Positions 1 through 7,073 of a stretch of DNA of 26,206 nucleotides are shown one piece after another; the first letter of the stretch is position 1, and every line of letters starts with the position of its first letter. The notes beneath the pieces were generated by a model. The model searched no databases, was not told the DNA's origin, and saw only the letters and a program-made list of their open reading frames with translations. The stretch is from JANXQG01 sp037147235 (lineage in GTDB: Bacteria; Planctomycetota; Planctomycetia; Pirellulales; Thermoguttaceae): the NCBI GenBank assembly GCA_037147235.1, contig JBAWVO010000060.1, positions 1 through 26,206 of the forward strand. Direction: 5' to 3'. The position numbers and the translations under genes were made by a program.

Positions 1-77
1 AAGAAAATAAAGCCCAAAAAGCAAAACCTCCTCCCTGCTAGCTAATGCGACAGGGTTCCAGCCCCCCAGTTTTATCA

Positions 78-106
78 TTGACCTGGGCGTATTGCAGTGA
101 TAGAGT
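78..106 (+). promoter_or_regulatory. Candidate sigma-70 promoter of the metal-efflux block
   Basis: TTGACC at 78-83 and TAGAGT at 101-106 are separated by exactly 17 bp, so transcription would begin near 113. That would place the GTG at 97 outside the transcript and favour a start at ATG 118 or ATG 151 for the Cys-rich gene. The -10 box matches the consensus at only 4 of 6 bases, so the call is tentative. Confidence 0.4.
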
Positions 107-117
107 TCACTAGGTGG

Positions 118-609
118 ATGGATCGGATAAATTCAACTTTGCTTGGTTTTATGTTGTCCCGCAACTCGATTGCCGTGCGATTCCTGGTATGGGTGGCCGC
201 CCTGCTGATTCCCGCAGAGGCGATGCCGGCATTGAGCTGCGGCTGTGTGGGGGGCGGGGCAGTCGCTGCGGCTCCCGTGCGAAATGCCTCGTGCTGCCGG
301 AAAGGCACGGCCCAATGCTGCTGCCAAGGAAAGCCGCGGTCGCTCCGCGGATGCTGCTGTTGCCCTTCCGGGAAAAGCAGCCCTACTTCAGGTTGCCGGT
401 GTGCCAAAAACCATTCGGCTCCCACTCCGGCACCCGGGCCGAACAATACCCAGACCGAAACGGCCAAGACGCTGGCTTCTGCCCATGCTTCGCCAGCAAT
501 TCATGCGGTCGTGACGACCGTTATTGGTTCCATGGATATTCATTTTCTCTCTTTGCCGGGCCAGACCTCCCGGGATCGCCTAAACCGGCTCTGTCGACTC
601 GTCGTTTAA
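118..609 (+). CDS. Cysteine-rich exported protein, probable metal-binding partner of the RND pump
   Basis: I do not recognise a named family. A hydrophobic stretch (FLVWVAALLIPAEAMPA) preceded by arginines looks like a signal peptide. Next comes a short region with 13 cysteines in clusters (CGC, SCC, QCCC, GCCCCP, GCRC), then a Ser/Thr/Pro/Ala-rich linker and a C-terminal RLCRLVV. Clustered cysteines immediately upstream of a metal RND adaptor and pump suggest a periplasmic or membrane-tethered metal binder or sensor; this is inference from context. Similar Cys-rich proteins next to copper/zinc efflux genes are familiar from planctomycetes. Start choice is uncertain: GTG 97, ATG 118 and ATG 151 are in frame and none has a good ribosome site. 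The candidate promoter at 78-106 argues against 97, and ATG 151 would put the signal peptide right at the N-terminus. A competing reading frame covers the same DNA but lacks any coherent pattern. Confidence 0.6.
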   Translation: MDRINSTLLGFMLSRNSIAVRFLVWVAALLIPAEAMPALSCGCVGGGAVAAAPVRNASCCRKGTAQCCCQGKPRSLRGCCCCPSGKSSPTSGCRCAKNHSAPTPAPGPNNTQTETAKTLASAHASPAIHAVVTTVIGSMDIHFLSLPGQTSRDRLNRLCRLVV

Positions 610-727
610 TTCTGCGCCTGGGCGGGATAGTGCGCGCATACGGTTGACTTCGTCTGCGGTTTCCTGCTCATCTTACAACTCGCGCTCATTCAGAGATCGG
701 CCGCTTTCCGGTACGGCCAGTCCCAAA

Positions 728-800
728 CTGGTGTACGTCAGACTTTCCAGCCTGACAGCACACCGAAAAAGGTCAGGCTGGAAAGCCTGACGTACACCAG
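728..800. repeat. Nested palindromic repeat (29-bp arms)
   Basis: Arms at 728-756 and 772-800 are reverse complements with one mismatch (A at 742 against G) and a 15-nt loop. Each arm is itself a small palindrome: the right arm holds GTCAGGCT, GGAA, AGCCTGAC at 772-791, and the left arm has the same structure with one mismatch at 737-756. The DNA could therefore form one long hairpin or two short ones. It lies between the Cys-rich gene and the RND adaptor, where it could attenuate or punctuate transcription. I see no T-run typical of an intrinsic terminator. It resembles intergenic palindromes I associate with planctomycetes. Confidence 0.85.
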
Positions 801-838
801 AAAAACCGAACTATCATTGCAAAATAAGGAGTAGGATC

Positions 839-2596
839 ATGACTCAAGTTAATATTCTTCCAACCGCTTCCATGGCGGCTGAAGCCTCGGAGCTCACGGG
901 CCGCCAAAAGCTCTGGCTGGTCGGCTTGGTGATTATGAAGCGCATTCGTTTCATAGCCATTTTGGCCGGAGTGGGATTGTTTATCGTTCAATGGGACAAC
1001 GTGAAGAGCCACTGGGACCGCTGGACACACCCCCGCGCGACGGCCAACCGCGAGCTGCCCTCGGGTGAGGAGTTCTTCTGTTCCATGGACCCCCAAGTGG
1101 TCCGTACCTCCTATGAGCGCAACGGCGACGTGCCGGGCTGTCCAATCTGCGGTATGCCGCTGTCCATTCGCTCTACGGGCCAGAAGGAGGAGCTACCGGC
1201 CGGTATCACCGCCCTCGTGCAACTCTCGCCCGATCGCATCCAAATGGCGGGCATCAAGACGGTGGTGATCGGCTATCGGCCCGTGGCTCGGCAGACGAAA
1301 ACCGTGGGCTATGTAACCTACGACGAGAGCGGTCTGTCGAGAATTGTTAGCCGAGTGGATGGCTACGTGGAGAAGCTCTACGTCGACAAGACCTTCACCT
1401 TGGTCCACAAAGGTGACCGGCTGGCCGATATCTATAGCCCCGAACTCTATAGTACGGCCCGAGAGATTGTCCTGGCCACCAAGGACCAAAGGATCAGCGA
1501 TTTTACGGCTTCCGCAAGAAACAAACTCCTGCTCCTGGGAGTTTATCAACAGGATATCGACCGTATCGTAGCCTCCGGGGAACCGCCGAAGAGCCTGGTG
1601 ATCCGCTCGCCACAGAACGGATTCGTGGTAGAAAAGAAAATTATCGTGGGTGCTAGCGTGGAAGCGAAAATGACCCTTTTCGAGGTGGCCGATCTGTCAT
1701 CCGTGTGGATCGAGGCCGAGGTTTATGAGAAGGACATTGCTTTTCTCCAACCCGGCCAAAAGGTCGAGGTCTCGGTGGATGCCTATCCGAATCGCGCCCT
1801 CATGGGTGAACTAGCCGCAATCTATCCGCGGGTGGAGGCCGCGACGCGAACGAACCGCATTCGTGTGCAGTTACCAAACCCCAACAACGAACTGCGGCCG
1901 GGAATGTATGCCACCGTGACCATCAATACGCCGCTGGAAACGATCGAGCCTTATAAAATGCCGGCTGCCAAGACCGCGCGGATGATCCTTATCAGCCAGA
2001 AAAGCGGCACGGCACGGCCGCAGCAGGAGTTCCTTGTCGTGCCGGAGCAGGCGGTGGTCGATACGGGCGCGAAGAAGGTCGTTTATGTCGAACGCAAAGA
2101 GGGAGTATTCGAGGGCGTCGAAGTCGAACTTGGACCACGGCAGGAGGATGTTTACCCGGTACTCAAGGGCCTGACGGCCGGCGACAAGGTAGCGGCGGCG
2201 GGTGGGTTCCTCATCGATGCCGAAACGCGGCTCAATCCGGCCGCGGCCTCGACCTATTTCGGCGCAAGCGGCGGTTCGCCGTCCGGCAGCGGTTCGCCGC
2301 CGCCGGTCATGCAAAAGCAGTCGCGAGATAAGATCGCGGAAGATAAACCACCTGTGGCAGTTGTTCCTTCCGAAGAAGATCTTAAGAACATCGAACAACT
2401 GCCGGAAGAAGATCGGCAGCCAGCCAAGGCCCAGGCTCGATGTCCCGTGACGGGGGCCGCACTCGGGTCGATGGGCGTGCCCGTGAAGATCATGCTCCGC
2501 AACAAGCCCGTTTACCTTTGCTGCAAGGGGTGCATCGGCAAAGCAACGCGTGATCCCGATGGAATCCTGAAGAAGCTGGAAAGAAAAGCGCCATGA
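839..2596 (+). CDS. RND efflux periplasmic adaptor (CusB/CzcB-type) with N- and C-terminal metal-binding domains
   Basis: This is the membrane-fusion subunit that links the inner-membrane RND pump to an outer-membrane channel. A membrane anchor lies at about residues 24-50. A heavy-metal-binding domain follows at about 79-110 (FFCSMDP... GCPICGMPL; Cys81, Cys101, Cys104, Met106). The usual His of the MHP motif is Asp here. The lipoyl/barrel-sandwich, beta-barrel (EVSVDAYPN, LRPGMYATVTI) and membrane-proximal domains continue to about residue 470. After a Gly/Ser/Pro linker comes a YHS-like C-terminal domain with Cys535, Cys561, Cys562 and Cys565. At 585 residues it is longer than CusB (about 400) because of these added domains. 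The start at 839 has an AAGGAG at 826-831, 7 nt upstream. The stop overlaps the start of the pump gene by 4 bp, so the two are translationally coupled. No outer-membrane channel gene lies in the window. Specificity cannot be fixed from sequence; copper or silver is my best guess because of the Cys/Met motifs. Confidence 0.92.
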   Translation: MTQVNILPTASMAAEASELTGRQKLWLVGLVIMKRIRFIAILAGVGLFIVQWDNVKSHWDRWTHPRATANRELPSGEEFFCSMDPQVVRTSYERNGDVPGCPICGMPLSIRSTGQKEELPAGITALVQLSPDRIQMAGIKTVVIGYRPVARQTKTVGYVTYDESGLSRIVSRVDGYVEKLYVDKTFTLVHKGDRLADIYSPELYSTAREIVLATKDQRISDFTASARNKLLLLGVYQQDIDRIVASGEPPKSLVIRSPQNGFVVEKKIIVGASVEAKMTLFEVADLSSVWIEAEVYEKDIAFLQPGQKVEVSVDAYPNRALMGELAAIYPRVEAATRTNRIRVQLPNPNNELRPGMYATVTINTPLETIEPYKMPAAKTARMILISQKSGTARPQQEFLVVPEQAVVDTGAKKVVYVERKEGVFEGVEVELGPRQEDVYPVLKGLTAGDKVAAAGGFLIDAETRLNPAAASTYFGASGGSPSGSGSPPPVMQKQSRDKIAEDKPPVAVVPSEEDLKNIEQLPEEDRQPAKAQARCPVTGAALGSMGVPVKIMLRNKPVYLCCKGCIGKATRDPDGILKKLERKAP

Positions 2597-5500
2597 TCGA
2601 AAAAATCATCGAATTCTCGATTCGCAACCGTTTCATTGTCATCTTGTTGGCGCTGGGTGTAGTGATTTGGGGCATGTATTCCGTTGTCAACACGCCGGTC
2701 GATGCCATCCCTGACCTATCGGAGAACCAGGTCATCGTCTTCACCGACTGGATGGGCCAAAGCCCCAAGGAGATCGAAGATCAGGTCACGTATCCGCTCT
2801 CGGTCAACCTGCAAGGACTGGCGGGTGTGAAGGCAGTGCGGTCGTCGAGCGAGTTCAACTTCTCAATGATCAATGTGATTTTCGACGACAGCGTCGATTT
2901 TTACTTCGCCCGACAACGTGTGTTGGAACGGCTCACGCTCTCCAGCACGTTCCTGCCGCGAGGCGTAGTGCCCTACCTGGCTCCCGATGCCACGGCTCTG
3001 GGCCAGATCTTCTGGTACACAGTCGAAGGCGAGGGGCAGGATTTGGGCCGACTCCGGGCGATCCAGGATTGGTACGTCCGTTATCAGCTCAACTCGGTCC
3101 CCGGCGTGGCCCAGGTCGCCTCGGTGGGCGGAATGCCGATCGAGTACCAGATCGATGTCGATCCTAATAAACTCCGCGCTTATAACGTAACCCTCGGCGA
3201 GCTTTTCTCCGCCGTTTCCCGGGCCAATTCGTCGGTCGGCGGCAAAGTGATCCAGAAAGGCAACGCCGAGTTCATCGTTCGCGGCGTGGGCTGGATCGAA
3301 GGCATCCGAGATATCGAAAAAATCGTGGTTAAGACCGAGAACGAAAAAGGCACGCCGATCTGCGTATCGCAGCTCGGAACGGTTGGCCGTGGCAGCGAGT
3401 TCCGCCGCAGTGTGCTGGAAAAGAACGGCAGCGAGGCCGTGGGAGCTGTCGTGATGATGCGGCATGGCGAGAACCCTTTGCAGGTAACCAAGCGGATCAA
3501 AGACAAGATCCAGGAGCTTCAACCGGGCCTGCCCGAGGGGATCCGCATCGTGCCTTTCTACGATCGCACCCGGCTGATTCATGGTGCGATTGAAACAGTC
3601 ACTGAGACGCTCCTGCACGAGATGGTTATTGCCTCGCTGGCCATCCTCCTAATCCTCATGCACTTCCGTAGCGCGGTGTTGATCTGCATGACGCTACCGC
3701 TGGCCGTGCTCGTGTCGTTCATCCTCATGAAGCACTTCGGCGTGCCGTCGAACATCATGTCGCTCTCGGGCATCGCCATTTCGATCGGCATCCTCGTCGA
3801 TCAGGCGATCGTGATGGTGGAGAACGCCACGCACCATCTCACGGCCCACTTCGGTCCGGGGAAGCGGATTGATGGCGATACCCGCGAGATCGTCATCAAA
3901 GCATGCCGCACGGTCGGGCGGCCAATCTTCTTTTCGGTGCTGATCATTCTGCTGTCGTTTGCCCCGGTCTTTGCCATGTCGGGCCGCGAAGGCAAGACGT
4001 TCCACCCGCTGGCCTTCACGAAGAGTTTTGCCATGATCGGCGTTGCGTTGATCTCGATAACGCTGGTGCCGGCACTCATCCCCAGCTTTATCAAAGGCCG
4101 CCTGCGAAGCGAAGAAGAAAGCTGGCTGGTTCGGAACCTGATCGGCATCTATAAGCCTTGGCTTACGTGGCTAATGCCGCGGCGGAACTTTGCCATGTGG
4201 TCGTTTTCGGCCCTATTGATCGTAGGCGCGGGTCTCTTTCCGCTGGATGCCGTGATCGGCGTGGCCTGGCGGACCTGTTTCCTGGCGACCGTTTTCGTGA
4301 CGATGTCGATCACGATCTTGCTTATCTTCGGCTGGCGATGGCAGATTCTTTCCTTCTTCACACTCGGGGCGTTGGCCCTGGCTGCCTACAACTTTCCCAA
4401 GATCGGCACCGACTATATGCCGCTGCTGGACGAAGGGAGCATTCTGGACATGCCGGTCACCGTGCCGCGGGTTTCAGTCACCCAGGCCTCCGCGGATCTC
4501 AAAACCCGCGACGCAATCATCCGACATTTTCCCGAAGTCGAACTGATCGTCGGTAAGGCCGGCCGGGCCGACACGCCCACCGACCCCTCGCCGCTGGACA
4601 TGGTCGAAAGCGTGATCACGCTGCGGCCAAAAGAACATTGGACCAAACGAAAGCTCGATTACAAAGATGCTCAACGACAAATGGCCGTCGTTTTCGATGC
4701 CTTACAAAAGCAGAATCTCATCAAAGCGATACCCGAGGATACCGAGCGACATGCGCTCATGGACCCTGCCACGATGAACGCCGTGACGCGGTTCGACGAG
4801 ACGATGCGCGAGATGGTGGATATGCGTTTCAATACGTTCGACGCGCAGCTTGGCCCCAAACTGCTCCGGGAGTTCATTGCGGAACTGGTTACCCGTTGGC
4901 AAAAGACCGGTCGCCTGCTCGCGCCGGTCAGCGACGCCGAGATCGACCAACTTGCCGCGGAGTTCCAGAAGCAGTTTGCGCCGATTCTTGCTGCCGGTCC
5001 CAATCAGGAGGACATCAATCGCCTGATGCAGAAAGTTGCCGAAAAGCTCGCCTCGCCCGACGGCGGGCGGAAGGTCGAGCTCAATCCCGATCTGCTAGCC
5101 GCAAAGTATAGCGCACTCTACGATAGCTGGCTCAACGTGGCCGAAGTCTTCGGTACCGAGCGGCCGACGCTTTTCACCGATATGTGGCAAACCATCGTCA
5201 ACCAGCGCGACCGCCAATGGCGAGCACGGGCCAAGCTGATCGACGACGAAATCCTCGACTGCGCTGCAGCCACCTACGACCATTATGCTATCGACGAGCT
5301 TCAGAAAGCGGCCCAGGAGAACGGCAAGTGGGCTGAATTACCGGGAGACCTTCGGTCCGACGTTTCGGCGGGGTCAGGAGACCCTCGCCGAACTCGGACC
5401 TTCGGTCCGACGTTTTCTCTCCCAAAGGGAGAGGGGACTAATGCGGCTGAAAAGCAAAAGCTCAACAAGATTCGCGAGGAACTCGACAAGGTATGGACGC

Positions 5501-6852
5501 CGAAACTCTACCTGGGCCGCAAGTCAAAAGACGATCTCTTGAAGGAGTTGGATAGCGTCGTCCGCGTGCCCGGCTGGGCCAACATATGGACGCAGCCGAT
5601 CATCAATCGCATCAACATGCTGGCTACCGGTGTGCGAACGCCGATCGGAGTCAAGGTCTTTGGCAACAACCTCGGCCAAATCCAGAAGGTTTCGGATGAG
5701 GTGGCCGAGACTCTGCGAAACGTGCCGGGGGCGGTGAATGTCGTTCCCGACCAGAGCCGGGGCAAGGGCTATCTGGAGATCAAGCCGGATCGCGACCGCG
5801 CCGCCCGCTACGGCGTAAACATCGGCGATATCTGGGACGTGGTCGAGGTGGCTCTTGGCGGCAAAACGATTACGACGACCGTCGAAGGCCGCGAGCGGTT
5901 CCCTATCCGAGTTCGCTACGGCCGGAGCTTCCGTCAGGACGAGGAAGACGTAAAAAACCTCTTAATTAACGCCGCTTCCGCTCCGATGCGCGAAGCGGTA
6001 AGTGGTAGCATGAGCGATGCGAAATCGGCTGGAAGTAAACTAGCTTCCGGAGTTTCTCGCCAAATTCCGCTCTCGACGGTCGCCGACGTCAAGATCGTGG
6101 AAGGTCCTGCCATGATCAAGAGCGAAAACGGCATGTTGCGGTCTTACGTGCAATTAGACGTCCGCGATCGCGACATCGTCGGTTTTGTCGAGGAGGCCCA
6201 GCGGGTGGTAGCCCAAAAGGTCAAGCTGCCGCAAGGCATGTACCTCGCATGGAGCGGGGAGTTCGAGAACCAGGTCCGGGCACGCAAGACGATGCAGATT
6301 GTCTTCCCCGCCGTGATCCTGGTGATTTTCGTGATCCTTTACTTGACGTACAACGATTTCATTGATGCCTTGCTTATGTTGATGTGCGTGCCCGAGGCGA
6401 TGGTTGGCGGGATATTCTTCCTGTGGCTCTTTAATTACCATTTCAGTGTCGCCGTGCAGGTCGGATTCATCGCCTGTTTCGGCATGGCGACCGAGACGGG
6501 CATCATCATGCTTGTTTATTTGCGAGAGGCGATCGAGAAACGTGGCGGACTGGAGAAGATCAGCTCGCTGGCCGAACTCCGTGACGCAGTGATTGAAGGG
6601 GCCGTGCATCGGCTGCGACCCAAACTCTTAACCGAGGGGGTAGCGATCATCGCCTTGGCACCGATGCTCTGGGCCTCCGGTGTCGGCCACGAGATCATTT
6701 CGGCCATGGCCGCCCCCGTGCTGGGTGGGCTGCTGATTGCCGACGAAGTGGTTGATATCTTCATCCCTGTGCGATTTTATTGGACCCGCCGACATCGCTG
6801 GCTGAAGATGCGGGGGATTGACCCAACCACGGCAGGCTATGACCGGCTGTAG
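2593..6852 (+). CDS. Heavy-metal efflux RND pump (CusA/CzcA family) with large extra insert
   Basis: This proton-driven inner-membrane pump exports metal ions through the adaptor encoded just upstream. Family landmarks are visible: the N-terminal helix, DAIPDLSENQVIV near residue 40, the charged transmembrane helix 4 (GILVDQAIVMVENA, about 399-412), EFENQVRARK before the second membrane block, and GMATETGIIMLVYL in it. At 1419 residues it is about 370 longer than CusA. The excess lies in three places. Extra hydrophobic helices occupy residues ~535-600, where the family has one helix. A soluble, charged, helical insert of about 290 residues (~683-975) falls between RPKEHW and KSKDDLLKELDSVVRVPGWAN, in the porter domain. 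A short Ser/Ala-rich piece lies near 1130-1155. Residues ~915-950 inside the big insert are encoded by intergenic-type repeat DNA (separate entry). The start ATG overlaps the adaptor stop. The stop codon TAG lies in the first bases of another palindromic repeat. Confidence 0.93.
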   Translation: MIEKIIEFSIRNRFIVILLALGVVIWGMYSVVNTPVDAIPDLSENQVIVFTDWMGQSPKEIEDQVTYPLSVNLQGLAGVKAVRSSSEFNFSMINVIFDDSVDFYFARQRVLERLTLSSTFLPRGVVPYLAPDATALGQIFWYTVEGEGQDLGRLRAIQDWYVRYQLNSVPGVAQVASVGGMPIEYQIDVDPNKLRAYNVTLGELFSAVSRANSSVGGKVIQKGNAEFIVRGVGWIEGIRDIEKIVVKTENEKGTPICVSQLGTVGRGSEFRRSVLEKNGSEAVGAVVMMRHGENPLQVTKRIKDKIQELQPGLPEGIRIVPFYDRTRLIHGAIETVTETLLHEMVIASLAILLILMHFRSAVLICMTLPLAVLVSFILMKHFGVPSNIMSLSGIAISIGILVDQAIVMVENATHHLTAHFGPGKRIDGDTREIVIKACRTVGRPIFFSVLIILLSFAPVFAMSGREGKTFHPLAFTKSFAMIGVALISITLVPALIPSFIKGRLRSEEESWLVRNLIGIYKPWLTWLMPRRNFAMWSFSALLIVGAGLFPLDAVIGVAWRTCFLATVFVTMSITILLIFGWRWQILSFFTLGALALAAYNFPKIGTDYMPLLDEGSILDMPVTVPRVSVTQASADLKTRDAIIRHFPEVELIVGKAGRADTPTDPSPLDMVESVITLRPKEHWTKRKLDYKDAQRQMAVVFDALQKQNLIKAIPEDTERHALMDPATMNAVTRFDETMREMVDMRFNTFDAQLGPKLLREFIAELVTRWQKTGRLLAPVSDAEIDQLAAEFQKQFAPILAAGPNQEDINRLMQKVAEKLASPDGGRKVELNPDLLAAKYSALYDSWLNVAEVFGTERPTLFTDMWQTIVNQRDRQWRARAKLIDDEILDCAAATYDHYAIDELQKAAQENGKWAELPGDLRSDVSAGSGDPRRTRTFGPTFSLPKGEGTNAAEKQKLNKIREELDKVWTPKLYLGRKSKDDLLKELDSVVRVPGWANIWTQPIINRINMLATGVRTPIGVKVFGNNLGQIQKVSDEVAETLRNVPGAVNVVPDQSRGKGYLEIKPDRDRAARYGVNIGDIWDVVEVALGGKTITTTVEGRERFPIRVRYGRSFRQDEEDVKNLLINAASAPMREAVSGSMSDAKSAGSKLASGVSRQIPLSTVADVKIVEGPAMIKSENGMLRSYVQLDVRDRDIVGFVEEAQRVVAQKVKLPQGMYLAWSGEFENQVRARKTMQIVFPAVILVIFVILYLTYNDFIDALLMLMCVPEAMVGGIFFLWLFNYHFSVAVQVGFIACFGMATETGIIMLVYLREAIEKRGGLEKISSLAELRDAVIEGAVHRLRPKLLTEGVAIIALAPMLWASGVGHEIISAMAAPVLGGLLIADEVVDIFIPVRFYWTRRHRWLKMRGIDPTTAGYDRL
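5341..5440 (+). repeat. Intergenic-type palindromic repeat inserted in frame in the RND pump gene
   Basis: About 50 bp from 5341 closely match 17150-17200, a palindromic repeat lying between two genes (shared blocks GGGAGACCTTCGG, ACGTTTCGGCGGGGTCAGG and AGACCC). An 18-nt block (ACCTTCGGTCCGACGTTT) then recurs at 5348-5365 and 5398-5415. It is followed by a small palindrome CTCTCCC-AAA-GGGAGAG at 5417-5433. The reading frame stays open, adding roughly residues 915-950 (Gly, Arg, Ser, Thr and Pro rich) to the pump. The flanking sequence (ENGKWAEL before, AEKQKLNKIREELDK after) looks like ordinary helical protein, which supports a later insertion. Confidence 0.85.
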
Positions 6853-6974
6853 GGTGGGTGAAGCATCTAATGGTGCGTTACGCGAACTGATCTGGAACAG
6901 CGGTAAGTGCTGTCGGCGTCTCGACTTCGTGCGCAACCCACCATTTCCCGGCCGGTTCGCTCCACGCACCCTAC
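6849..6974. repeat. Imperfect palindromic element with GTAGGGTG ends
   Basis: The ends GTAGGGTGGGTGAAGC (6849-6864) and GCTCCACGCACCCTAC (6959-6974) are inverted with 14 of 16 matches. A second inner pair is ATGGTGCGTTACGC (6870-6883) and GCGCAACCCACCAT (6931-6944). The pump gene's TAG stop at 6850-6852 is part of the left end. Part of the element recurs at 14410-14454, and one end recurs exactly at 26061-26076. It could act as a 3' stem-loop for the efflux mRNA. Confidence 0.75.
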
Positions 6975-7013
6975 GGCCTGTGGGGTGGGACTGTTTGTGC
7001 CGATCCGATTCGG

Positions 7014-7019
7014 TATAAT
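7014..7019 (+). promoter_or_regulatory. Perfect TATAAT -10 box upstream of glgC
   Basis: TATAAT at 7014-7019 would start transcription near 7026, giving a leader of about 48 nt to the chosen GTG. The -35 region at 17 bp spacing (CTGTTT) is a poor match, so an activator or another sigma factor may be involved. Confidence 0.45.
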
Positions 7020-7073
7020 CGTGCCAGGTGGAGTGAAATAGAGTTGCATCGAATTGCCAAAGGACCGTTAGCC

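Noticed and set aside
114..647. Alternative 177-codon frame over the Cys-rich gene
   Set aside because: It overlaps the Cys-rich frame, has no signal peptide or family pattern, and the clustered cysteines of the other frame are more protein-like next to a metal pump.
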